Below are positions 15,311-23,326 of a stretch of DNA of 40,178 bases, in pieces. The stretch is from contig CAAEDN010000116.1 in the NCBI GenBank assembly GCA_900754615.1, positions 1 to 40,178 of the forward strand, given 5' to 3'. Position 1 is the first letter of the stretch. Each line of letters begins with the position of its first letter. The stretch is from an uncultured Holdemanella sp. (GTDB lineage Bacteria; Bacillota_I; Bacilli_A; Erysipelotrichales; Erysipelotrichaceae). The notes below the pieces were generated by a model that was given only the letters and a program-made list of their open reading frames with translations, had not been told where the DNA came from and did no database searches. The position numbers were made by a program, and so were the translations under genes.

Positions 15311-16409
15311 AAATAAAATCTTGGCAAGATACTAATAAATCAATCTTTTTCCATTGTGTTTCTTCATCAATACAGTTACCTTCTTCTACAGAGGCAAATC
15401 CACACTGTGGAGAAAGTGCAATATTATCACCTACAACAGCTTTAGCCTGCTCATAACGAGCTTTAATCGCATCATGTTCTTCTAATTCAGGACGCTTAGT
15501 TGAAATCAATCCAGCTACAAATGTACGGTCTGTTCCTTTTAAAACAGCCCAAGGATCAAATGTGCCACTACGTGCATCGTCATATTCAACAAAGTAACCA
15601 TCATAAGGAATACTCGCTACGGATTTGGCAATTGTGTCATAGAATCCATGGAACAAAGGATTCCCTTTAAAGTTTCCTTTACAGAAGTGTGTTGCAATCT
15701 GCATATCTTGTGGACGATTTTCTAATGCTTTTGTACTTACACGAACAAACCAATCTAATACCTGTGCTTTTGTATAACCTAAGCCTTCTACTTTGGAAAC
15801 AAAAGTATCATCAATCATATAAGTCCAAGATGTATCATCAATTTGAATATAGCGACAACCATGATCATAAAAATCACGGATAGCAGCTTGATATGCTTTT
15901 CCAATATCTTCAATAACAGCTTCTATATCTGTACCATAATAAGGTGTATCTTTGATGCCCAACTGTAAGAAATGATCAATCAAAATCATGTTCGGTCCTG
16001 AAATACATTTTTTAGCTTGTACACCATATTTACTCGCTTCATTTTTTAAGAAATCCCATGCATACATTTCTTTATGTGCTTTATTTGGATCATAAGCAAT
16101 CTTTCCTTCAATCATACCCAATTCAATATGATTATTTCTTCCATTGATAAACTTATCTAAGTGCTTTGTAGTAAATCCATCAAATTCCTTCAACCAGTCT
16201 AAGTGCCACCAACGACGACGGAACTCTCCATCTGTCACAAACTTCAATCCGTGCTGCACTTCCTTCGCCACTAATTTTGCGATTTGTTCATCCTCTACAT
16301 CACGTAACTGTTCATATGTAATTTCATTATCATTAAATTTGGCACGTGCCTCTTTAATTTCCTGTGGTCTTAAAAAAGAACCAACAATATCATATTTAAT
16401 ATTTAACAT
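15309..16409 (-). CDS. MetE C-terminal-like methyltransferase (YxjG/YxjH type)
   Basis: 366 residues, equal to the C-terminal catalytic half of cobalamin-independent methionine synthase. It opens YDIVGSFLRPQEIKEAR and shows VTDGEFRRRWWHLDW. The zinc ligands are present: His and Cys in THFCKGN, Glu in YFVEYDD and Cys in LSPQCGFAS. YxjG-type proteins transfer a methyl group to homocysteine or a related thiol. The N-terminal folate-binding half of MetE is absent by nature of the family, so the methyl donor is uncertain. ATG at 16409 follows CGGAGGAAA with 7 nt spacing. I see no S-box or T-box leader in the 125 bp upstream. It is a single-gene unit, divergent from the kinase gene. Confidence 0.88.
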   Translation of the reverse strand: MLNIKYDIVGSFLRPQEIKEARAKFNDNEITYEQLRDVEDEQIAKLVAKEVQHGLKFVTDGEFRRRWWHLDWLKEFDGFTTKHLDKFINGRNNHIELGMIEGKIAYDPNKAHKEMYAWDFLKNEASKYGVQAKKCISGPNMILIDHFLQLGIKDTPYYGTDIEAVIEDIGKAYQAAIRDFYDHGCRYIQIDDTSWTYMIDDTFVSKVEGLGYTKAQVLDWFVRVSTKALENRPQDMQIATHFCKGNFKGNPLFHGFYDTIAKSVASIPYDGYFVEYDDARSGTFDPWAVLKGTDRTFVAGLISTKRPELEEHDAIKARYEQAKAVVGDNIALSPQCGFASVEEGNCIDEETQWKKIDLLVSCQDFI

Positions 16410-16433
16410 ACGTAAATTTCCTCCGATGTTATT

Positions 16434-16442
16434 ATTTTATCA
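16434..16442 (-). promoter_or_regulatory. Possible promoter of the MetE-like gene
   Basis: Minus strand TGATAAAAT, an extended -10 with one mismatch, giving a leader of about 18 nt with the ribosome binding site. The -35 is weak. Confidence 0.4.
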
Positions 16443-16520
16443 TTTTCAATTGATTATTGATAATATTTAATAATATGTATCTGTTATAACTTTTATCTAT
16501 ATATACAAGAAACCAGAATA

Positions 16521-16529
16521 TGTTAAAAT
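16521..16529 (+). promoter_or_regulatory. Extended -10 of the kinase-fusion gene, predicted leaderless
   Basis: TGTTAAAAT fits TGnTATAAT with one mismatch and ends 6 nt before the ATG at 16536, so transcription should begin at the start codon. There is no Shine-Dalgarno sequence. The geometry is the same as at rlmA. Confidence 0.5.
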
Positions 16530-16535
16530 CAGTCT

Positions 16536-17561
16536 ATGAACACAAAAGAATATATATTAAATCAATATAAAATGTATCCTAAGCTTGAACTTCAGGATAT
16601 CCTAAAATTTATCTATCAAAGCAGCTATGGCTGCGAACACATGGTTACAGATTATGCTGAGGTTAAAAAACGAATTCAAGACGAAACAATGAACTGTTCA
16701 AGTTCTATTGAAGAACTCGATGGAGACTATGTGCGTCTACCTTTAAGTTATGGTTTAAGTGCAAGCACACTAACATCCTTATTTATTCTATCGGCAAAAC
16801 CAAGTTTAAACGCAAAAGAAAAACTGGAAGAAAAAATCAATATTCTTATCCATTTAATTTCGAACAAAGAACTTCCTTTTTCATTAGAAGAATCAAAAGT
16901 CATTCTTTTAAAGTGGAAAAAAGATGGATATCCCGCAGTGCACCATTCAGATGCATTCAATCAGTTGTATCATCCTTCCTATCGTTTGATTCATAAGAAG
17001 TTTGTCCCTTTTTTAGAACTTTTCAAATATATAGATAACAATCACCCATCGATTCTGTCTATTGACGGTCGTTGTGCTTCAGGAAAAACAACACTGGCCC
17101 AATTCCTTTCAGAAATATATGACTGTAATGTCTTTTCTATGGATGACTTTTTCTTACAGCCCCATCAAAGGACAAAAGAAAGATTTAATATACCTGGAGG
17201 AAATGTGGATCACGAACGTTTTAAAGAAGAGGTGTTGATTCCATTATCCAAACATCAAGATGTAGAATTCAGTAAATTTGATTGTTCCACCATGTCATTA
17301 CAACCTTCTATTTTGATTCCATACAAACCATTGAATATTATTGAAGGATCTTATTCGATGCATCCAAACCTTCAAAAGTATTATGATTATTCCATTTTCT
17401 TAACGGTGGATAAAGAAGAGCAACTTTTCAGATTAGAAAAAAGGAATCCGAAAATGTTGAATACTTTTATTCAACGATGGATTCCTTTAGAAGAAGCTTA
17501 TTTTAATGCATTTTCCATTGATAAGAAATGTAATCTACAAATCAATACATCAAAGGCCTGA
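16536..17561 (+). CDS. P-loop (uridine kinase-like) kinase fused to an N-terminal domain of unknown function
   Basis: 341 residues in two parts. Residues about 1-160 form an all-helical-looking domain with the motif QSSYGCEHMVTDY (29-40), LDGDYVRLPLSYGL and LLKWKKDGYPAVHHSDAF; I do not recognise its function. Residues about 172-341 are a nucleoside-kinase-like P-loop domain: SIDGRCASGKTTLAQF (Walker A, Lys184), then FSMDDFFLQPHQRT with the DD/F pattern of uridine kinase/PRK-type enzymes, and IIEGSYSMHPNL, in the position of the lid/Walker B region. The P-loop type suggests transfer to a small hydroxyl substrate. The gene has no ribosome binding site and a -10 6 nt upstream. It ends in a hairpin shared with the convergent Na/Pi gene. 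Confidence 0.75.
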   Translation: MNTKEYILNQYKMYPKLELQDILKFIYQSSYGCEHMVTDYAEVKKRIQDETMNCSSSIEELDGDYVRLPLSYGLSASTLTSLFILSAKPSLNAKEKLEEKINILIHLISNKELPFSLEESKVILLKWKKDGYPAVHHSDAFNQLYHPSYRLIHKKFVPFLELFKYIDNNHPSILSIDGRCASGKTTLAQFLSEIYDCNVFSMDDFFLQPHQRTKERFNIPGGNVDHERFKEEVLIPLSKHQDVEFSKFDCSTMSLQPSILIPYKPLNIIEGSYSMHPNLQKYYDYSIFLTVDKEEQLFRLEKRNPKMLNTFIQRWIPLEEAYFNAFSIDKKCNLQINTSKA

Positions 17562-17576
17562 TTTTCTCAGGCCTTT
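17552..17576. terminator. Shared hairpin between convergent genes
   Basis: Perfect 10-bp stem AAAGGCCTGA / TCAGGCCTTT with a 5-nt loop containing TTTTC. It overlaps the kinase stop codon and lies 7 bp from the end of the Na/Pi gene. T-tracts are short on either side, so termination relies on the strong stem. Confidence 0.7.
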
Positions 17577-17582
17577 ACTATT

Positions 17583-19391
17583 TTATTCGACTTGTTCATC
17601 TTCCATACTAACAATACGACCTTCTCTTTGTCCAAGATCATATTTTTCATGATATTCAGCTAACGTTGTTTTATAATCATCACCATCGATCGCATATACC
17701 TTAGAATCATGGATATGGATATCTGTATCTTTTTCACGAATCTTAATCAAGGCCACCATACTACTTGCGCAGTGTGTAGCAATACGATTTAAACTATTCA
17801 ATAAATCATTGAATACAGTACCTTCTTCAAGGCCACAGTTTCCTTGTGATAAACGTTCAACATGACGTAATTTCATTTCATCACAAAGTCCGCGAATTAC
17901 AATACCTAATGGAGAAACACGTCTAGCTAGATTTAAATCATCTTCTAGATACGCATGGTATGTCATATTCATCGATTCACGAACAGCCTCCATAACAAGA
18001 TTTAACTCATTCATAGCTGCTTCTGACATTTCCATGCGATTTTCATTGATGCTCTTTGACATCTCAGCAATATCAGCCGCATGATCTCCAATTCTTTCAA
18101 AGTCACTAATTGTATGAAGATATAAAGAAGTTTGTCGAGTCTGTTCTGTATTTAATGCCTGCTTTGTCAGTTGCATTAAATAAGAACCTAAACGCGCTTC
18201 ATATTTATCAATTAATTTTTCTTTACGATGTACTTTTTCATATTTTTCTGGTCTAAACTCATTGATCAAATTCATTGATCGATTGACATTGTTACGAACC
18301 TTTTTCGCCATACCATTCATGACACGATGACATTGTGCAATAGCCAATGCAGGATACGGAATTAAACGTTCTTCTAACAAATCAAAATCAGCTTGTTCTG
18401 CCAAATCTTCTGGACTGTCCTTAATCAAACGCATCAACAGTTTTTCAATTTGAGGAATAAACCAGAATAATGCCAATACATTTCCACAACGAATGACTGT
18501 ATTCATTAAAGCAATGTTTACTGGAGACATCACTTTATTCACAAAATCATAATGCATAAATGTATTTGAGCCATAGAATAAGATTGACCAAATAATCATA
18601 CCAAATAAATCATTAATCAAATATTCCAATGCCGTACGCTTACCATTCTTGTTTGCACTCAATGCTGAAATCAATACGGGACATGCAGCACCAATACCAA
18701 TACCTAAGTTAATTGGAAAGGCTGCAGCAAAAGTCAATGAACCCGTCATTGATAAAGCTTGTACGATACCAATGGCAGCACTTGCACTTTGTAAGACCGC
18801 TGTAAAACAAATACCAACCAAAATACCCATTATTGGATTTGAGAACATTGTTAACATACTAATGAATGTTTCATTTGTTCTTAAAGGTGAAACTGCACCA
18901 CTCATCTGTTGCATACCTGTCATTAAAATCGCAAATCCAAGCATGATGTTTCCAACATTTTTATGGGTTGTACGTTTCCCAAATGTTTTTAAACAAATAC
19001 CAATAAATGCAAATAACGTCGTAATCGTAGCCGTTGAGAATAAACTAGCGATTCCACTTGATCCACCAACATACGATAAACACAAAATCCAACCAGTAAT
19101 ACTTGTACCGATATTGGCACCCATAATAATACCGATTGCTTGTCTTAGTTTCATCATACCTGAGTTAACAAAACCAATGACCATTACTGTCGTAGCACTG
19201 CTAGACTGTATAACCGAAGTAACTCCTGCACCAAGGGCAACACCCTTTAAGCTTGTGTTCGTCATTTTGTATAAGAATGCTTCTAACTTATTTCCGGCTA
19301 CACTTTTTAATCCATCACCCATTAGAGACATACCGAATAAAAATAACGCAATGCCACCTAGTAATGATAAGACCATTGTAACTATTTCCAT
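17583..19391 (-). CDS. Na/Pi cotransporter with C-terminal PhoU-like domain
   Basis: 602 residues. The N-terminal membrane part has the two inverted Na/Pi repeats with signature QSSSATTVMVIGF (about residue 63) and QSASAAIGIVQAL (about 202), and Gly-rich helices such as GIIMGANIGTSITGW. From about residue 340 on, helical bundles of the PhoU type follow (LHTISDFERIGDHAADIAEM is the metal-binding PhoU helix). The family imports (NptA-like) or exports (YjbB-like) phosphate with sodium. It ends in a long acidic tail. ATG at 19391 is preceded by AAAGGAGTTC. It is a single-gene unit with a consensus -35 and an inverted repeat over its start site. Confidence 0.9.
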   Translation of the reverse strand: MEIVTMVLSLLGGIALFLFGMSLMGDGLKSVAGNKLEAFLYKMTNTSLKGVALGAGVTSVIQSSSATTVMVIGFVNSGMMKLRQAIGIIMGANIGTSITGWILCLSYVGGSSGIASLFSTATITTLFAFIGICLKTFGKRTTHKNVGNIMLGFAILMTGMQQMSGAVSPLRTNETFISMLTMFSNPIMGILVGICFTAVLQSASAAIGIVQALSMTGSLTFAAAFPINLGIGIGAACPVLISALSANKNGKRTALEYLINDLFGMIIWSILFYGSNTFMHYDFVNKVMSPVNIALMNTVIRCGNVLALFWFIPQIEKLLMRLIKDSPEDLAEQADFDLLEERLIPYPALAIAQCHRVMNGMAKKVRNNVNRSMNLINEFRPEKYEKVHRKEKLIDKYEARLGSYLMQLTKQALNTEQTRQTSLYLHTISDFERIGDHAADIAEMSKSINENRMEMSEAAMNELNLVMEAVRESMNMTYHAYLEDDLNLARRVSPLGIVIRGLCDEMKLRHVERLSQGNCGLEEGTVFNDLLNSLNRIATHCASSMVALIKIREKDTDIHIHDSKVYAIDGDDYKTTLAEYHEKYDLGQREGRIVSMEDEQVE

Positions 19392-19435
19392 CTTGAACTC
19401 CTTTATAAAATGAATATTTTATTTTCAATTTTTAG

Positions 19436-19490
19436 CGCAATATATTCATCATATTGCGACGTCTTTATTATGCAATAAAAATAATGTCAA
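19436..19490 (-). promoter_or_regulatory. Promoter of the Na/Pi gene with overlapping inverted repeat
   Basis: Minus strand TTGACA (19485-19490), 17 nt, TAAAGA (19462-19467). The predicted start near 19455 lies inside a perfect 8-bp inverted repeat, CGCAATAT-n7-ATATTGCG (19436-19458). This could be an operator or a hairpin at the 5' end of the mRNA. Confidence 0.55.
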
Positions 19491-19578
19491 AACAATATTA
19501 AATTTGTGTTAATTTATTGTTAAATGTATATATTTTTATAGTTTTTAATATTATTTTTCAAATTAGTTACTAAAAATG

Positions 19579-19613
19579 AAAAAAAGATGACTTTAGAAAC
19601 CTAAAATCATCTT
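19579..19613 (-). terminator. Terminator after the M50 protease gene
   Basis: Minus strand AAGATGA-n-TTTAG / CTAAA-n-TCATCTT (arms 19584-19590 and 19607-19613), followed by seven T. It overlaps the stop codon and ends the long nitroreductase-to-M50 unit. Confidence 0.85.
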
Positions 19614-20234
19614 TGCGATCATTTCAAAAAATTGAATCATTTGCGCACGTAACATGCCTAAAGGCATATTTAAAATGCCTGTGAAAATCAACGCAATGAA
19701 TAGAAAATTCATCCAAGGTGCTCCTTCAATGAATTTATAATACTTGTCATCCGGCAAGAATGAAAATACCACTTTGGATCCATCCAATGGTGGAATGGGA
19801 ATCAAGTTAAAAATTCCAAAACCGGTTGAAATCAGTCCTGTATAAGATAATACAGATGAAAGAAAATCCCCTGTAGATGTAAACATAAATTGTGGTGCAA
19901 ACTTATAAAGTGCATAGTAGAGAAATACACAAATAAAACTCAATAAGAAGTTCGCAACTGGACCTGCAAAGCTTGTCCAAATAATCCCTGTTTTAGCGTC
20001 TTTGTAGTATCTTGAATCAATTGGAACAGGTTTGGCCCATCCAAAACCAAAGAATAATAGACAAACAAGCCCGGCCCAATCCACATGTTTGAATGGATTT
20101 AAACTGAGTCTACCCTCCATTTTAGCCGTAGGATCTCCCATCCAATAAGAAACCAATCCGTGTGCTACTTCATGAATCGACATAGATAGGATAACTCCTA
20201 TAGCTAAATAGATTATATTTGAAATACTAAACAT
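19593..20234 (-). CDS. Site-2 protease family (M50) membrane metalloprotease
   Basis: A 213-residue M50B-type membrane protein. Zinc motif HEVAH at 21-25 lies in the first helix, and the second ligand region FNLIPIPPLDGSKV has Asp151. The short form lacks a PDZ domain and resembles the YwhC group, whose substrates are unknown. The conserved segment DWAGLVCLLFFGFGWAKPVP between the motifs is typical. The start overlaps the end of ychF by 8 bp with no separate ribosome binding site, so it is probably translationally coupled. It is the last gene of the unit. Confidence 0.88.
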   Translation of the reverse strand: MFSISNIIYLAIGVILSMSIHEVAHGLVSYWMGDPTAKMEGRLSLNPFKHVDWAGLVCLLFFGFGWAKPVPIDSRYYKDAKTGIIWTSFAGPVANFLLSFICVFLYYALYKFAPQFMFTSTGDFLSSVLSYTGLISTGFGIFNLIPIPPLDGSKVVFSFLPDDKYYKFIEGAPWMNFLFIALIFTGILNMPLGMLRAQMIQFFEMIAKMILGF

Positions 20235-21330
20235 TAAATCTAAAGTGCATTACATCGCCATCTTGAACGACATAATCTTTTCCTTCTAGGCGTAAACGAC
20301 CAGCTTCTTTAATAGCTAATTCACTACCTAATTCGTCAATATCTTCAAAACGATAAACTTCGGCACGGATAAAACCTTTTTTAAAGTCTGTGTGAATGAC
20401 ACCCGCACAATCAGGTGCCTTCATACCTTTTTTAAATGTCCATGCACGACATTCATCTTCTCCAGCTGTTAAAAATGTGCATAAATCCAATACGGCATAG
20501 GCTTTTTGAATCAATTGATCTAAACCAGAAGTTTCAACACCCAGTTCTTCTAAGAATGCATCTTTTTCTTCTTTATCTAAACCAGACAATTCTTCTTCCA
20601 TCTGTGCACATAAGGCAACAACTTGATTATTTTGACTTTGCGCATATTCCTTTACTTGATTATAATACTCGCATGCATCAGGATCCATAATGCCTTCATC
20701 ATCTAAGTTTGCCACGTAAATCATTGGTTTTGCGGTCAATAGGTTATAACCCTTCATTAGAATTTGTTCTTCTTCATTCAATTCTAAAGAACGGGCAGGT
20801 TTTCCCTCCTCTAAAATTGGTTGAAGACGATCCAACAACGCCAATTCATCTAGTGATTCTTTGTCTTTGTTTGTTTTTGCCTTACGCTCAATCTTACTAC
20901 GGCGATTTTCAATTGTCTGTAAATCTGCCAAAGTAAGTTCTAAGTTAATGATCTCAATGTCACGAATTGGATCCACACTATTTTCAACATGGGTAATATC
21001 TGGATTGTCGAAGCAGCGAACCACATGACAGATCGCATCTGTTAAACGAATATTTGATAAGAACTGGTTTCCCAAACCTTCTCCTTGACTTGCACCTTTT
21101 ACAAGTCCTGCAATATCAGTAAATTCAAATGTAGTATAGATTGTCTTTTTAGGATTAAAAATTTCTACAAGACGATCAATACGATAGTCAGGTACTTCTA
21201 CAACTCCTACATTTGGTTGAATTGTCGCAAATGGATAGTTTGCAGCTTCCACCTGTGATTTTGTAATAGCGTTAAATAAAGTCGATTTTCCGACATTTGG
21301 AAGACCAACAATTCCAGCAGTTAATGGCAT
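20227..21330 (-). CDS. ychF: Ribosome-associated GTPase/ATPase YchF (Obg-like ATPase)
   Basis: A universally conserved TRAFAC P-loop protein of 367 residues that binds ribosomes and prefers ATP. G1 GLPNVGKSTLF lies at 8-18; G3 is DIAGLVKGASQGEGLGNQFL. At the G4 position, NLDDE replaces NKxD, the change that gives this family ATP preference. The C-terminal TGS-like domain carries the conserved TFLTAGEDECRAWTFKKG, FIRAEVYRF and GKDYVVQDGDVMHFRFNV ending. DUF951 lies upstream, as in B. subtilis. Confidence 0.97.
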   Translation of the reverse strand: MPLTAGIVGLPNVGKSTLFNAITKSQVEAANYPFATIQPNVGVVEVPDYRIDRLVEIFNPKKTIYTTFEFTDIAGLVKGASQGEGLGNQFLSNIRLTDAICHVVRCFDNPDITHVENSVDPIRDIEIINLELTLADLQTIENRRSKIERKAKTNKDKESLDELALLDRLQPILEEGKPARSLELNEEEQILMKGYNLLTAKPMIYVANLDDEGIMDPDACEYYNQVKEYAQSQNNQVVALCAQMEEELSGLDKEEKDAFLEELGVETSGLDQLIQKAYAVLDLCTFLTAGEDECRAWTFKKGMKAPDCAGVIHTDFKKGFIRAEVYRFEDIDELGSELAIKEAGRLRLEGKDYVVQDGDVMHFRFNV

Positions 21331-21346
21331 ATTTTATACATCCTCT

Positions 21347-21538
21347 CTATTCTTCTTCATGTTTGATTACTTTTTTTAATTTCTTTTCAAATTTTTGTCT
21401 AGGCATCAAAACACTGGCCCCACAACCTAAACACTTAATTCGAATATCAGCACCCATACGAATAATTTTCCATTCTTTGGACTTATGACAAGGATGCTCT
21501 TTTTTCATTTCTACAATATCATTTAATCCATATTCCAT
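21347..21538 (-). CDS. DUF951 family small protein (YyzM-like)
   Basis: 63 residues from the ATG at 21538, which has AAGGAGA 6 nt upstream; the longer in-frame reading to 21598 lies inside folD and has no site of its own. It shows DIVEMKKEHPCHKSKEW (Cys then His), MGADIRIKCLGCGASVLMPR (C-x2-C) and a basic tail. The three Cys and one His suggest zinc binding. Function is unknown; the family is almost always next to ychF in Firmicutes. Confidence 0.88.
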   Translation of the reverse strand: MEYGLNDIVEMKKEHPCHKSKEWKIIRMGADIRIKCLGCGASVLMPRQKFEKKLKKVIKHEEE

Positions 21539-21540
21539 AA

Positions 21541-22395
21541 TTATTCTCCTTGCATATGCATAAAATATGCATCCAGCGTATTCGATAATAACATACAAAC
21601 TGTCATTGGGCCAACCCCTTTTGGCACAGGACTCACATAGCTTGCCTTTTGGGCAACCGAATCAAAATCACAATCACCAACAAGTTTTCCATTCACACGA
21701 TTGATACCTACATCAATAACGACAGCTCCTTCTTTTACCCATTTCTCATTGACCATTTTCGCGACACCCATCGCAACAATCAAAATATCCGCCTGGGATG
21801 CCACGTCTTCAATATTTGGCGTTTTTGAATGTACAACCGTTACTGTTGCATTACGATTTTGAAGCAATAAGGCAACTGGTTTTCCGACCAAATTACTTCG
21901 TCCACAAACAACTGCACGTTTGCCCGAAAGATCTTTATATCCAATTGAATCCAACATGGCCATGACGCCTTGTGGAGTACAAGGAATAAAACCTGGTCGA
22001 TTCGTTAATAAACAACCTGCATTCATTGGATGTAATCCATCTACATCCTTTTGTGGATCTATCAATTCGAGTACTGCCGTCTCATCTAGATGCTCTGGCA
22101 AAGGCATTTGAACTAATATACCATCCACCTCAGGATTCAAATTCAAACTCATGATCACATCACTCAATTCTTTCTGTGATACATTTTCATCCAAATGAAT
22201 CGTTTGTTGAAGCATACCGATGGAAGAACAAGCCTTCTCTTTACCACGAACATAAGACATACTTGCAGGGTTATCCCCTACAAGAACAACACTTAATAAG
22301 GGAAGTCTTGCGCCTTCAGCACGAATATCATCAATTTTTTGTTTCATTGATGCCTTGATCCTATCTGCAAGCATATTTCCATAAATAATTTCCAT
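21541..22395 (-). CDS. folD: Bifunctional methylene-THF dehydrogenase/methenyl-THF cyclohydrolase FolD
   Basis: Interconverts 5,10-methylene-, methenyl- and 10-formyl-tetrahydrofolate, supplying one-carbon units. 284 residues, usual length. The catalytic Tyr48 and Lys52 lie in SYVRGKEKAC, with VDGILVQMPLPEHLDE and the NADP-binding VVCGRSNLVGKPVA. The final signature is SPVPKGVGPMTVCMLLSNT. Its ATG shares the A of the dtd stop (TAATG), with AAGGAG upstream. DUF951 follows after 2 bp. Confidence 0.97.
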   Translation of the reverse strand: MEIIYGNMLADRIKASMKQKIDDIRAEGARLPLLSVVLVGDNPASMSYVRGKEKACSSIGMLQQTIHLDENVSQKELSDVIMSLNLNPEVDGILVQMPLPEHLDETAVLELIDPQKDVDGLHPMNAGCLLTNRPGFIPCTPQGVMAMLDSIGYKDLSGKRAVVCGRSNLVGKPVALLLQNRNATVTVVHSKTPNIEDVASQADILIVAMGVAKMVNEKWVKEGAVVIDVGINRVNGKLVGDCDFDSVAQKASYVSPVPKGVGPMTVCMLLSNTLDAYFMHMQGE

Positions 22396-22844
22396 TAAAA
22401 CAACTCCTTCGAATCTAAAACAATCGTCACAGGACCATCATTCAATAATTCTATCTTCATATCCGCTCCAAAAATACCAGTTTCCACATGCATACCTTGT
22501 TCTTGTAATTTGTGATTGAATCGATCATATAGTACAGTTGCCAAATCTGGTTTACCTGCATTGGTAAAACTTGGTCGATTCCCCTTCTTACAATCGGCAT
22601 ATAAAGTAAATTGCGATATCGATAGAATGCTTCCTTCTACATCTTGTATTGATTTATTCATTTTTCCATTTTCATCTTCAAAAATACGTAAAAACAAGAT
22701 TTTATGAATCATTTTATCAATGATTTCTTCTGTATCTTCATTATTAAAACCTACAAATATACAATAGCCATGATCGATTTGGCCAGTAACTGCACCTTCC
22801 ACTGTACATTTTGCATTTTTTGCCCTTTGAATTACAACTTTCAT
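22395..22844 (-). CDS. dtd: D-aminoacyl-tRNA deacylase Dtd
   Basis: Removes D-amino acids (and glycine from tRNA-Ala) from mischarged tRNAs. 149 residues from ATG 22844, supported by TGGAGAG; the longer reading to 22865 falls inside ispF. Both family motifs are present: SQFTLYADCKKGNRPSF and the C-terminal Gly-cisPro loop NDGPVTIVLDS. The start overlaps the ispF stop by 4 bp (ATGA). Confidence 0.97.
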   Translation of the reverse strand: MKVVIQRAKNAKCTVEGAVTGQIDHGYCIFVGFNNEDTEEIIDKMIHKILFLRIFEDENGKMNKSIQDVEGSILSISQFTLYADCKKGNRPSFTNAGKPDLATVLYDRFNHKLQEQGMHVETGIFGADMKIELLNDGPVTIVLDSKELF

Positions 22845-23326
22845 ACTTTTCTCTCCAATATACAAACACTTACACTTACTATACCTTCTTCATTTCCTAC
22901 AAAGCCAAGTTTTTCTCCACGCGTAGCCTTGATTGAAATGTCTTCAATGTCGCATTTTAAAATATTCGCAACATTTGTTCTCATTTGCAAAATATGTGGT
23001 GCCATTTTAGGTCTTTCAGCTAAAATGGTCGCATCCACATTGCCAATCTGATAACCCATCTCATTCATCATATCATAGATATGGCTTAATAAATCTAAGC
23101 TATTCGCTCCTTTATATTTAGGATCTGTATCTGGAAAATGTTTTCCTAGATCTCCTAAAGCAAGTGCACCTAAAATACTTTCACCAATCGCATGTACTAA
23201 AACATCTGCATCTGAATGTCCTAATAAGCCTTTTGTATGATTGATTTCAACGCCACCTAGAATAAGCTTTCTACCCTCTACAAGCTGATGAATATCTACT
23301 GCTTGTCCAATACGTATATTATGCAT
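22841..23326 (-). CDS. ispF: 2-C-methyl-D-erythritol 2,4-cyclodiphosphate synthase IspF
   Basis: MEP-pathway enzyme for isoprenoid precursors. 161 residues from ATG 23326, which follows AAGGTGG. Zinc ligands Asp11 and His13 lie in AVDIHQL and His45 in SDADVLVHAI; the conserved DLGKHFPDTDP and the C-terminal KATRGEKLGFVGNEEGI are intact. An earlier ATG at 23371 is in the body of the broken nitroreductase gene and would add 15 unrelated residues. IspD is not adjacent. The start overlaps the upstream nitroreductase end by 8 bp. Confidence 0.97.
   Translation of the reverse strand: MHNIRIGQAVDIHQLVEGRKLILGGVEINHTKGLLGHSDADVLVHAIGESILGALALGDLGKHFPDTDPKYKGANSLDLLSHIYDMMNEMGYQIGNVDATILAERPKMAPHILQMRTNVANILKCDIEDISIKATRGEKLGFVGNEEGIVSVSVCILERKV

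Noticed and set aside
16410..16535. S-box or T-box riboswitch before the MetE-like gene
   Set aside because: Only about 20 nt lie between the likely promoter and the start codon, with no terminator hairpin or conserved core.
18649..19413. 254-codon plus-strand frame opposite the Na/Pi transporter
   Set aside because: A shadow of a membrane gene with strong codon bias; no binding site, and the antisense gene is well supported.
22704..23051. 115-codon plus-strand frame opposite dtd/ispF
   Set aside because: Crosses two well-supported genes and has no start signals of its own.
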